Part shown: piece after piece, positions 25,777-33,353 of the stretch
Numbering within the stretch: the first letter of the stretch is position 1
How the letters are laid out: each line of letters starts with the position of its first letter
Assembly (NCBI GenBank): GCA_002382735.1
Contig: DFZN01000057.1
Coordinates: 17,606 to 69,795 of the forward strand
DNA: 52,190 nucleotides
Reading direction: 5' to 3'
From: a bacterium UBP11_UBA4055
Lineage (GTDB): Bacteria > UBA4055
Position numbers and translations under genes: made by a program
Notes under the pieces: generated by a model
Seen by the model: the letters and a program-made list of their open reading frames with translations, nothing else
Databases searched by the model: none
What the model was told of the DNA's origin: nothing

Positions 25777-26118
25777 TTAAAGTTTCTGTATCTCAGCCTG
25801 AATTTTAATTTCGTACCAAGTTCCGTTCATTACTTCTTCCGAATAATCGCTGACGACCTTATAATCCACGATCTTTCCGGCGTAGATCAGTTCAGGCTTT
25901 CCTTCCTTGGAGACAAGATCGAATCCGAACTGCCTCAAAGCGTCGTTCTTGGCGTCTTCGATGGCGATCTCTTTTGATTCGCCGTACCCGCTGGCCGTCA
26001 CTGTAGAAAGACCTGCCCTTATTTCTGTGTCGTTTTTCTGATCCGCCGCCCGGTCATTCTGCTTTGAACACCCCGTTACTAAGGCAAGTATTATAGATAT
26101 GATCGCAAAAAATTTCAT
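25777..26118 (-). CDS. LPP20-like lipoprotein
   Basis: 113 residues with a lipoprotein signal: hydrophobic core then LVTG-C17, so acylation at Cys17 is expected. The mature part ASGYGESKEIAIEDAKNDAL has the pattern of LPP20-type proteins, where alternating G-x-G and A-x-x-x-A stretches precede strands. Function unknown. It sits directly between mltG and the helicase, with adjacent stop and start codons. Confidence 0.7.
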   Translation of the reverse strand: MKFFAIISIILALVTGCSKQNDRAADQKNDTEIRAGLSTVTASGYGESKEIAIEDAKNDALRQFGFDLVSKEGKPELIYAGKIVDYKVVSDYSEEVMNGTWYEIKIQAEIQKL

Positions 26119-26132
26119 TTTCCGCTCCGTCT

Positions 26133-27164
26133 TTATTTCTTTTTTCTAAGTTCTTTTCTGAGATTGTCAAGCTTCTCTTTATCCTTAAGGTGTTCTTCGA
26201 GAGTGTGATTGAAATAATGCGTGCCGTCTCCCTTGGCTACCATATAGAGATACTTTTCCTTTGAAGGCCGGAGAGCGGCTTTGATTGATCTTATGGAAGG
26301 ATTATTGATAGGACCCGGGGGCAGACCTTTATACAAGTATGTATTGTAGGGATCGTCGATGGAAATATCTTTGAACAGCAGTCTTTTAGGTTTGTCGAGA
26401 ATGTACTGGACTGTGGGATCGGCCTGAAGCAGCATATTCTTTTTGAGCCTGTTGTTATATACCGCGCTTATGTCTTCAGCTTCGGAGTAGTACATTACTT
26501 CACCCTGAATTATCGACGCAAGTGTGATTACCTCCCTTTCGGAATAGGAACAGCTGTCGAGAAGGTCTTTCACTTCGCTCATTTTCGTTCTGAGCGTTCT
26601 TACCATGCGGTCGATGATAACCTCTATGGTGTCGTTAGCGTTGAAATTGTAGGTTTCAGGGTAGAGGTAGCCTTCAAGCGAACTCCCTTCGATCCCGTAG
26701 ATGTTCAAAATTTCAGGATCTTTTGTTCTTTCAACGAAAGAAGCAGAATCAATATTCATTTTCGATCTCAATATTCCGGCGATCTCGGTAATCCTTGAAC
26801 CTTCCGGTACAGTAATGTTGGATGTGAGAGTACCGTTCTTAGTCAAAAATTCAATGAGTTCTCTTGCGCTCGTTTTACCGTTCTTTGAATAAATGAACGC
26901 CCCGTGCCTTATCCTGCCGTCAAGGCCATACCATTTTGAAGTAAGTTTAAGTTCACGATAGGATATATCGAAACCGCTGCTTTTTAGAGTGTCGGATATT
27001 TGGACCATACTGGAATTCTTGGGTATTACGAATGAGATCATATCGGTGCCTTCGAGTACGGTCTTTTCAAATACTGCGAACTTGAACCAAAGCGGAATCG
27101 CTATGAACAGAATTAAAAGTGCGGCTTTAAGAGAGATGAATATCTTTTTTGTGTACTCGGCCAT
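26133..27164 (-). CDS. mltG: Endolytic murein transglycosylase MltG (YceG)
   Basis: Inner-membrane enzyme that cleaves nascent glycan strands and sets their length. 343 residues: one membrane anchor (about 10-30), a LysM-like N-terminal subdomain (SFVIPKNSSMVQISDTLKS), and the catalytic YceG part with LEGYLYPETYNF, ASIIQGEV (conserved Glu), YNNRLKKNMLLQADPTVQY and GLPPGPINNPS. Start ATG overlaps the stop of the upstream selenoprotein gene by one base. With murA in the same operon it gives the unit a peptidoglycan theme. Confidence 0.95.
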   Translation of the reverse strand: MAEYTKKIFISLKAALLILFIAIPLWFKFAVFEKTVLEGTDMISFVIPKNSSMVQISDTLKSSGFDISYRELKLTSKWYGLDGRIRHGAFIYSKNGKTSARELIEFLTKNGTLTSNITVPEGSRITEIAGILRSKMNIDSASFVERTKDPEILNIYGIEGSSLEGYLYPETYNFNANDTIEVIIDRMVRTLRTKMSEVKDLLDSCSYSEREVITLASIIQGEVMYYSEAEDISAVYNNRLKKNMLLQADPTVQYILDKPKRLLFKDISIDDPYNTYLYKGLPPGPINNPSIRSIKAALRPSKEKYLYMVAKGDGTHYFNHTLEEHLKDKEKLDNLRKELRKKK

Positions 27165-28057
27165 CAGTTCTCAAGTTCCTTAATTATGTTCTCAATCTTT
27201 ACATTTCTTTCGTATTTCTGCGCAAGGACTTTTATGAGCTCATAATTTTTAAAAACGGCTTTTTTGTCCGGTCCGACAGAATAAGTAATCATACCGATCT
27301 TCTCTCCGTCCCTTCCGGATTGAACATGGACCTTGTTCTCTATCTTTCTGGCGAATTTGAATTCCTCGCGGTTGTTGCCCGCAATGACGAGATCGTAGCC
27401 GTCCACTTCATCGATCAATCTTGTCAAACCGTATTCGTTCAGCTGAGCCATAACCACAATTAGATCGGTTCTATCTTTCATTTCAGACAGTACCGACTTC
27501 AGGTTCTCGAAAGCTTTTCCCACAGAAATATCATTTTCGCCGATCGTGCCCTTCCTAATAAGATGCATAAGATCAGTATTGAAATTTACAGCCGTTACTC
27601 CGACCCTGATCCCGTTCGGTGTGGTAATGACCATGTATTTTTCGATTTTTATGCTGCTGTCGCTGAACTCAAGGTTCGATGAGACGAAATTCAGTTTTCC
27701 GCTGAGGTTCGTTTTAAAAAAGTTCAGCCCGTTGACAAATTCCTGGTCGCCGACAGCCAGAGCGTCATACCCCATTTCATGATAGACGGCCGCAACGATC
27801 TCATCATCGTTCATTGTGGCTCTTACGCTGAGTATGTCGCCCGTGTCGAGAAATATGGTATTGGGGTCGGCTGTTCTCAAGCTGTCGAACAGTGTTTTTC
27901 TCTCGGCGAGACCGCCGAGCCTTTCAACAGGTCAGCCGCAGTCACGGTAATACCCGTTGTTGCTGCCGGAGAAAACGATATTTACTTTCCTCTCAGAACA
28001 ATATGATGCGCCTGCTGTCATTATCAGGATGACCGTTGCAAAAAGTCTTATATTCAA
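27164..28057 (-). CDS. UshA-like selenoprotein (TGA at residue 42 read as selenocysteine)
   Basis: 297-residue exported protein whose frame crosses TGA at 27932-27934. The start is TTG 28057 with GGAG seven bases upstream; residues 1-20 form a signal peptide ending ASYC20, possibly a lipoprotein site. After VNIVFSGSNNGYYRDCG comes the TGA (U42), then PVERLGGLAERKTL. UshA/5'-nucleotidase-like relatives have a CGC motif here, so TGA occupies a Cys position. The rest follows the metallophosphatase fold (FLDTGDIL, GYDALAVGDQEF, DLVIAGNN), but the metal-ligand motifs are degraded: GNHE is GDQE and the last GHxH is GNNR. A SECIS-like hairpin follows the TGA. First gene of the ten-gene operon. The alternative is a nonsense mutation, with translation restarting at TTG 27880. 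I believe UshA-like selenoprotein families have been named in public annotation; not checked. Confidence 0.8.
27902..27934 (-). promoter_or_regulatory. UGA codon and bacterial SECIS-like hairpin
   Basis: TGA at 27934-27932, then 12 bases, then a perfect 7-bp stem CTCGGCG / CGCCGAG (27919-27902) closed by the loop GUCU. The loop opens 19 bases after the TGA and begins with G; the apex reads GGUCU, the same string found in the E. coli fdhF SECIS loop that SelB recognises. Bacterial SECIS rules from the literature: loop roughly 16-37 bases from UGA, with a G among its first two bases; both hold. Confidence 0.75.
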
Positions 28058-28106
28058 TCTGACGCTCCGAATCGTAATTTTAACATCTTTTCAGCAATAA
28101 ATCATA

Positions 28107-28135
28107 AATATATTAAATAAGCGCCGGAGTGTCAA
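28107..28135 (-). promoter_or_regulatory. Promoter of the minus-strand ten-gene operon
   Basis: On the minus strand: TTGACA (28135-28130), a 17-bp spacer, TATATT (28112-28107). The -35 is perfect and the -10 differs from TATAAT at one base. It leaves a leader of about 45 bases to the TTG start at 28057, which supports the longer, TGA-containing reading of the first gene. Confidence 0.7.
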
Positions 28136-28156
28136 TGCAAGAACTTAAAACTTTTC

Positions 28157-28185
28157 TTGATAAATCGCGTTTAATTATCCATATT
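28157..28185 (+). promoter_or_regulatory. Possible promoter of the GlmS-like gene
   Basis: TTGATA at 28157-28162, 17 bp, CATATT at 28180-28185, 42 bases before ATG 28228. Back to back with the minus-strand operon promoter. Four of six matches in the -10. Confidence 0.35.
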
Positions 28186-28227
28186 TCACTGCGGATCTCT
28201 ACAATAAAATTAAATTTGAGGTATAAA

Positions 28228-30954
28228 ATGTCTTGCAGACTGTCTGAAAAGATCGGGAAATACGGAAATTTTACAATAAAGATACCGGTTGTCGGCGGGG
28301 GATGCGGTGTCTTGGGACTGTCGTTTGCCAAACTAAATGTTAATATGGGAAAATACGCTTCACAGCTGCTCCGGAGCCTGGAGTACAGGGGATACGATTC
28401 CACAGGCGCAGCGATCCAGGACGACAAAGGCGTTATAACCCTAAAAAAAGATGTAGGAGCTCCTTCGGACCTTGTAAAGACTTTGGGAATCACCCAGATG
28501 AAAGGCAAGATATTCTGCGGTCAGGTAAGATGGGCCACTTTCGGCGCGGTTACAAAAGAGAACGCCCAGCCTCACGAGGTGAAGTGCAAGAAACACATTT
28601 ACGGCGCGCACAACGGCAATATTACAAATACGAATTCGCTAAAAGAATTCTTATCTAATCAGGGTCACAAGGTTGTCAGCGACAACGACGGCGAGATGCT
28701 GGTTCACATAGTCGAACACTATTTTGATACCCATCTTGAAAAACATCCCGACAGCAGCCATTCGGATCCGGAAACGAGAAAGGAGTGCATGAGGAAGGCC
28801 ATTTTGAGCGCATCGGAAAAAGTAATAGGTTCATATGCTGCGGTCATAGTCGATCCTGTCACAGAGATTTCGTATGCTATCAAAGCGGGAAGCAGCCTCT
28901 ATGCGGGAAAAGGCAGCATCGACGACAACAACTTCATCCTGATCTCATCCGACCTCACTGCAATATTGAAGTTCACTAAGAATGTGATCGATCTTAAAGA
29001 AGGTACCTTCATCGAATACGGCAGCGAAGATTACCAGGTCTATTCTTTCAAAGATATTAAATGGAAATACAAGGACGGTTCGGTTAAGAGCATCAGAAAA
29101 GGGGAGAGGATCGATGTTCCCGTTACAAGAAGCAAACTGAGAGCCGAGGATACAGAACTTGTGGCTCCGTTCAAGTTCTTCATGCATCAGGAGATATTCA
29201 GTCAGGCGGAAAGTTCAAGAAAACTTATAGCCTTCTTTGATAAAGGGAGCGCAAGCACGAAGAACATAAGGAACATCATCGAAAGTCTGGATTTTACCGA
29301 TTTTGTAAAAGATTCAGCTAAAAAAATATACCGGTCGGACAATTTAACGGAGCAGAAAGAGCTTTTCGACAAGTTCAAATCGTCTAAAGAATTCAAAAAG
29401 ATCACAGAGAAACTTAAAAATGAACTTCCTGATTTTTTTGAGCTTCTTAACAAGAAAAAGTTTATAGATACAGAATTTTTCTCTACTTATTCAAGTATAT
29501 ATCTTGATATAATATCTGAAAAGGAATATGTGAAAGATAATATCCTGGCAGCTAAGATACTTGACATCGGAGCGGAGATAAGGGAAATGGATAAGTTCCA
29601 TAAGCACGCTGACGCGTTCGCCGAAACTATATTTGAGGCATGGAAGAACCACAGCAGTATTTACACTATCTCCTGTGGGACATCTTACAACGCCACAAAA
29701 ACAGCGGCTCTTTTCTTTAATGAGATCGCGGGAATAAAAATTTCTCCCATACTGCCGGGCAATTTCAGAGGGCAGTATTCGAATTCGATAAGGGAAAACG
29801 ATGTGTTCGTAGGCGTGAGTCAAAGCGGGGAGACGAAAGACCTGATAGACATTTTCAACGATATAGAAAGTTCGGGGATCAAGGTTAAAAAGATTACTAT
29901 AGTGAACAACGAGAATTCGACGCTGGCGCAGGAGAAATGCGACTTTTATCTCCCGATAAAATGCGGTCCCGAGATAGCTGTACCTGCCACAAAAAGTTAT
30001 ATGAATCAGGTGCTGTTATTCTATTATCTGGCCGTAAAAGTGGCCGAATTCAAGCTCAATTATTTCAAAAAGGAAAAGGACTGCACCGAAGAATTGAGAG
30101 AGCTTGAAAGAAGGTATGAAACACTCAAATACATACCTGAACTTATTCAGGAGACACTGAGAACTACAGAGACCCAGGTGGATAAGATGGCGGATTCGCT
30201 TTTCATGCGGCCGAGTATTCACATTCTCGCTACAAAAATAAGTTCTGTGGCTGAGGAAGGCGCATTGAAGATCAGGGAAACGGTTCTGAACCACACACAG
30301 GGCATCGAGGGTTCTGAGTTTAAGCACGGACCTAATACGATCCTGGGTTTCAATACCATCTTCGGAACAAAAGATCTAGAATACTTCATTAAATGCAATA
30401 AGGATCTGATAGCTTATGCTGTGGAAAGGGCGCAGAGTGAGAAGCTCGGGGACAAAGAGACAGCAAAACTTATTTCCGATCTCAGTTCCTATATATTCGA
30501 GCCTGTTAAACCTTTCAACATCCTTCCCAAAGCTCAGAAAATATTCAATGAAGCGATAAACAAGTTCGATTTTATTGAGAACCTGGATACAAATTATCCT
30601 CTGATATTCCTTACGGGACCAGACCCCAGAGATGTAAACCTCACAATATCGCAGATAAATACGCACAAGATCAGAGGTGCGAACACTTATCTGATCGCAG
30701 AGGATAACGATGATCTGGTAAAGAACTGCAGGTCAGTATCTGCCGACAACAGTAATTATGAATTCATTTTCGTTAAACTGCCAAAGACGGACGATACACT
30801 TTTGTCCACTTTTTCAAGCATAGTCGTTCTACAGCTTCTGGCTCTCAAGATGAGCATTAAGAAAATGAAGTATCTAAACAAACTCCACATACCGCTCCAC
30901 GGAGTTCACCCGGATGTTCCAAAAAATGTTTCCAAGAGCATTACTGTAGATTAA
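28228..30954 (+). CDS. Enlarged GlmS-like amidotransferase with N-terminal propeptide
   Basis: 908 residues against about 610 for ordinary glucosamine-6-phosphate synthase, which makes GlcN-6-P from fructose-6-P and glutamine. The N-terminal glutaminase begins after 25 extra residues: IPVVGGG-C26-GVLG, with LLRSLEYRGYDSTGAA following; the nucleophile Cys must be exposed by removing the propeptide, as in PurF and GltB. FMHQEIFSQ (319-327) corresponds to the linker of GlmS; a roughly 150-residue helical insertion then separates it from SIS domain 1 (SCGTSYNAT, 482-490; SQSGET, 531-536). SIS domain 2 is larger than usual. The C-terminus VPKNVSKSITVD matches the GlmS tail. The frame extends to 28129, but that overlaps the divergent promoter; ATG 28228 has GAGG upstream. 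Confidence 0.8.
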   Translation: MSCRLSEKIGKYGNFTIKIPVVGGGCGVLGLSFAKLNVNMGKYASQLLRSLEYRGYDSTGAAIQDDKGVITLKKDVGAPSDLVKTLGITQMKGKIFCGQVRWATFGAVTKENAQPHEVKCKKHIYGAHNGNITNTNSLKEFLSNQGHKVVSDNDGEMLVHIVEHYFDTHLEKHPDSSHSDPETRKECMRKAILSASEKVIGSYAAVIVDPVTEISYAIKAGSSLYAGKGSIDDNNFILISSDLTAILKFTKNVIDLKEGTFIEYGSEDYQVYSFKDIKWKYKDGSVKSIRKGERIDVPVTRSKLRAEDTELVAPFKFFMHQEIFSQAESSRKLIAFFDKGSASTKNIRNIIESLDFTDFVKDSAKKIYRSDNLTEQKELFDKFKSSKEFKKITEKLKNELPDFFELLNKKKFIDTEFFSTYSSIYLDIISEKEYVKDNILAAKILDIGAEIREMDKFHKHADAFAETIFEAWKNHSSIYTISCGTSYNATKTAALFFNEIAGIKISPILPGNFRGQYSNSIRENDVFVGVSQSGETKDLIDIFNDIESSGIKVKKITIVNNENSTLAQEKCDFYLPIKCGPEIAVPATKSYMNQVLLFYYLAVKVAEFKLNYFKKEKDCTEELRELERRYETLKYIPELIQETLRTTETQVDKMADSLFMRPSIHILATKISSVAEEGALKIRETVLNHTQGIEGSEFKHGPNTILGFNTIFGTKDLEYFIKCNKDLIAYAVERAQSEKLGDKETAKLISDLSSYIFEPVKPFNILPKAQKIFNEAINKFDFIENLDTNYPLIFLTGPDPRDVNLTISQINTHKIRGANTYLIAEDNDDLVKNCRSVSADNSNYEFIFVKLPKTDDTLLSTFSSIVVLQLLALKMSIKKMKYLNKLHIPLHGVHPDVPKNVSKSITVD

Positions 30955-30985
30955 TTTCTAAAAATCGATAACAGAACATTTTAAG

Positions 30986-31013
30986 AAAAGGCGGGGCATA
31001 CCGCCTTTTTTTA
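30986..31013 (+). terminator. Rho-independent terminator after the GlmS-like gene
   Basis: Stem AAAAGGCGG / CCGCCTTTT with a 6-base loop (GGCATA), followed by a T run. It begins 32 bases after the stop codon. Confidence 0.9.
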
Positions 31014-31345
31014 TTCGTTAAAAACATAAAATTAAAAATATCACAGGTTGTTCACAAAATTAATCACAACTGTCGTTTATATTATGTATCTAATATTATA
31101 GAGGTCTAATACATAATGAAACTATAAAATTAAGGAAAATCAACTTTAGGCATGAGTACTGTCGTATAATATATATTATGTAAACTAAGATGCCGAAAAA
31201 GCCTTGTTTCCGGTCGTTTTTACATCTTATGTTTTATTCTGTTCCCTATCTATCGTAATAAATGAATGTTAAATTTGTATTTTCCTGAAATGGACTTTCA
31301 GACATATCTTCATACTTTTTTTTAGAAAAAATTAAAATAAACGAA
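31014..31345 (+). other. AT-rich intergenic region with inverted repeats
   Basis: No ORF of substance. Structures seen: a perfect 9-bp inverted repeat ATTATGTAT (31081-31089) / ATACATAAT (31109-31117); a 14-bp palindrome ATAATATATATTAT (31166-31179); and a hairpin with arms AAGATG (31187-31192) and CATCTT (31223-31228) with an inner A5/T5 pairing. It could hold regulator sites for secG, a small RNA, or the remains of an element. A DnaA-box-like TTGTTCACA near 31049 is isolated. Confidence 0.5.
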
Positions 31346-31374
31346 TTGACAAAAGAATTATTTCTTATTACATT
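31346..31374 (+). promoter_or_regulatory. secG promoter
   Basis: TTGACA (31346-31351), a 17-bp spacer, TACATT (31369-31374), 34 bases before the secG ATG. One of the best sigma70-like matches in the window. Confidence 0.7.
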
Positions 31375-31408
31375 TCCACGCATTTGTTAATTAAAAAAAG
31401 GTTTCAAA

Positions 31409-31810
31409 ATGTATAATTTCTTCTTATTCCTGTTCATAGTAAACACATTCGTGCTTATGATCACAATCCTTATGCAGTCAGATAAGAGCGGCGGCCTTTC
31501 ATCGACTTTCGGCGGGGTCAGCGGAGCTGCTTCATCAACTTTCGGAACGAGAGAAACAGTTTCTTTTCTTCATAAGCTAACGATAATCCTTACGACATCA
31601 TTTTTTGTTCTGGCTATAGTTATAGGACTTATGTCAAAAGTCGAATTCAATTCATCAATAAGCGTTGATGAGAGTCTTATAATGCAGAAAAGTTCTGATA
31701 TGCCTGTCCAGGGTTTACCTTCTCTTGACCAAACAACTTTGCCTGAAGTATTTGAGTCTCAGCCGGCGGAAAATTCTGAACAGATACCCGCAGAACCTGA
31801 ACAAAAATAA
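31409..31810 (+). CDS. secG: Preprotein translocase subunit SecG
   Basis: Small membrane subunit that assists the SecYE channel. 133 residues: first membrane helix (about 3-22), the conserved cytoplasmic loop QSDKSGGLSSTFGG with TFGTRE, second helix (about 52-76), and a longer acidic, Gln/Pro-rich tail (SQPAENSEQIPAEPEQK) not needed for the fold. The tRNA-Leu gene starts one base after its stop, so the message must be processed to release the tRNA. Confidence 0.93.
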   Translation: MYNFFLFLFIVNTFVLMITILMQSDKSGGLSSTFGGVSGAASSTFGTRETVSFLHKLTIILTTSFFVLAIVIGLMSKVEFNSSISVDESLIMQKSSDMPVQGLPSLDQTTLPEVFESQPAENSEQIPAEPEQK

Positions 31811-31811
31811 T

Positions 31812-31893
31812 GCTGAAGTGGTGGAACTGGTAGACACACCATCTTGAGGGGGTGGCGCCTTAGGGTGTAGGAGTTCAAATCTCCTCTTCAGCA
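31812..31893 (+). tRNA. tRNA-Leu (anticodon GAG)
   Basis: 82 bases. Acceptor stem GCTGAAG / CTTCAGC with discriminator A; anticodon stem CCATC / GGTGG around loop TTGAGGG with GAG at its centre; long variable arm typical of class II tRNA; T arm GGAG-TTCAAAT-CTCC. CCA is not encoded. Co-transcribed with secG; the same secG-tRNA-Leu(GAG) order is found in E. coli (secG-leuU). Confidence 0.95.
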
Positions 31894-31894
31894 C

Positions 31895-31925
31895 AAAGAT
31901 CCGGTTATATCCGGATCTTTTTTTT
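31895..31925 (+). terminator. Rho-independent terminator after tRNA-Leu
   Basis: Perfect 10-bp stem AAAGATCCGG / CCGGATCTTT with loop TTATAT, followed by further Ts, immediately after the tRNA 3' end. Confidence 0.93.
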
Positions 31926-31926
31926 A

Positions 31927-31955
31927 TTGATAAGTCAAGCATATTTATTTACATT
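31927..31955 (+). promoter_or_regulatory. phoH-hflX promoter
   Basis: TTGATA (31927-31932), a 17-bp spacer, TACATT (31950-31955), closely resembling the secG promoter; 31 bases before the phoH ATG. Confidence 0.55.
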
Positions 31956-31985
31956 ATCATACAGAATTTAACAGGAGATCGTCTT

Positions 31986-33338
31986 ATGGCTTCAAAAACA
32001 TATGTTCTGGACACAAATGTACTGCTCCATGATTACAACTGCCTGAAAGCATTCGGTGACGGTGATGTCGCTATTCCGATAACTGTGCTTGAGGAACTTG
32101 ACGAATTTAAGAAAGGACACGACCAGCTTAACTACAACGCGAGAGAGATCACACGGCAGATAGACGAACTCTCGGGCGGAGAGGACGGTTCTTTTAAAGA
32201 GCTTTTCAGGAAAGGTATATCTTTGGGTGAAGGAAAAGGCAAGGTTTTTATCCTTACAGATGTTAAATTCAGAGAAAGTTTTGCGGATAAATTCATTTCC
32301 GGAAAGGAGGACCATCATATACTGGCCGCATGTTATAATTTCATGAGCGACAACCCTAAGAAAGAAGTGATATTTATATCGAAAGATGTTAATTTGAGGC
32401 TTAAAGCAAGAGCTTTGGAGATCGTAGCAAGAGATTATCAGATAGGAAATGTAAAAAGTGCGGAAGATCTCTTTACCGGAGTCGATGTTATGGAGGATAT
32501 GGACGAAGACACGATAAACGCTCTCTTCCAGAAAAAAAAGATATCAGTCGAAGACTTCCGGAAAGATACAGATTCTTCTTCGATCGAACTTAAACCTAAT
32601 CAATATTTTTTACTCAAATCTAAAAATAAAGAAGCTTTAGCGAGATACGATCAATTCGAACAGCAGATCACGCTTGTTGAAGATAAAGAAGTCTTCGGGA
32701 TCAAACCGAGGAATGCTGAACAGACATTCGCCATCAACGCTCTTACTGACGACAGAATAAAGCTCGTAACTATTTCAGGCACAGCGGGAACAGGGAAAAC
32801 CCTGCTCGCACTCGCAGCAGCGCTCGAGAACAGAAAAGGCTACAAACAGATCTTCCTAAGCAGGCCTATAGTACCTTTGAGCAACAAGGACATCGGTTAC
32901 CTGCCCGGAACGGCCATCAATAAGATCGAACCTTACATGCAGCCTTTGTACGATAATCTCAAGTTCATTCAGAACAATTTTAATGAGGGATCAGATAAAT
33001 ACGATATGATTGATGAGCTTCAGAAGAGGGAAAAACTTATAATCTCTCCTCTTGCGTACATAAGAGGCCGTACGCTCAGCAATGTCTATTTTATAGTGGA
33101 TGAAGCTCAAAACCTATCCCCTCACGAAGTCAAAACAATTATCACTAGAGCCGGAGAAGGAACGAAGGTCGTGTTTACAGGTGATATCTACCAGATAGAC
33201 TCCCCGTATCTTGATTCGGAATCGAACGGACTTTCATACATCATCGACAAGCTTGAGAATCAGGAGCTCTATTCTCATGTCACTTTAAAAAAGGGCGAAA
33301 GGTCGTTACTGTCCGAACTTGCCTCAAAATTACTCTAA
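31986..33338 (+). CDS. PIN-PhoH family ATPase (YlaK/PhoH2 type)
   Basis: 450 residues with two domains. The N-terminal PIN nuclease has YVLDTNVLLHD (D9), acidic VLEELDEF and later Asp residues around ILTDVKF. The C-terminal PhoH ATPase has Walker A GTAGTGKT (265-272), SRPIVPLSNKDIGYLPG and the Walker B region YFIVDEAQN with TGDIYQID. Relatives unwind and cleave RNA. AGGAG lies upstream of ATG 31986. hflX follows 15 bp downstream, so both RNA-linked ATPase/GTPase genes share a transcript. Confidence 0.92.
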   Translation: MASKTYVLDTNVLLHDYNCLKAFGDGDVAIPITVLEELDEFKKGHDQLNYNAREITRQIDELSGGEDGSFKELFRKGISLGEGKGKVFILTDVKFRESFADKFISGKEDHHILAACYNFMSDNPKKEVIFISKDVNLRLKARALEIVARDYQIGNVKSAEDLFTGVDVMEDMDEDTINALFQKKKISVEDFRKDTDSSSIELKPNQYFLLKSKNKEALARYDQFEQQITLVEDKEVFGIKPRNAEQTFAINALTDDRIKLVTISGTAGTGKTLLALAAALENRKGYKQIFLSRPIVPLSNKDIGYLPGTAINKIEPYMQPLYDNLKFIQNNFNEGSDKYDMIDELQKREKLIISPLAYIRGRTLSNVYFIVDEAQNLSPHEVKTIITRAGEGTKVVFTGDIYQIDSPYLDSESNGLSYIIDKLENQELYSHVTLKKGERSLLSELASKLL

Positions 33339-33353
33339 AAGATAAGGATTAAA

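Noticed and set aside
27932..27934. TGA reassigned to an amino acid (alternative genetic code)
   Set aside because: Many genes in the window end properly at TGA (for example lptF, murA region, PAD-like gene) with overlapping starts, so TGA is a normal stop here.
28129..28227. N-terminal extension of the GlmS-like protein
   Set aside because: It overlaps the divergent minus-strand promoter and its own likely promoter, and reads as non-coding sequence; ATG 28228 has a Shine-Dalgarno.
31040..31060. Replication origin
   Set aside because: Only one DnaA-box-like sequence and no dnaA, dnaN or gyrase genes nearby.
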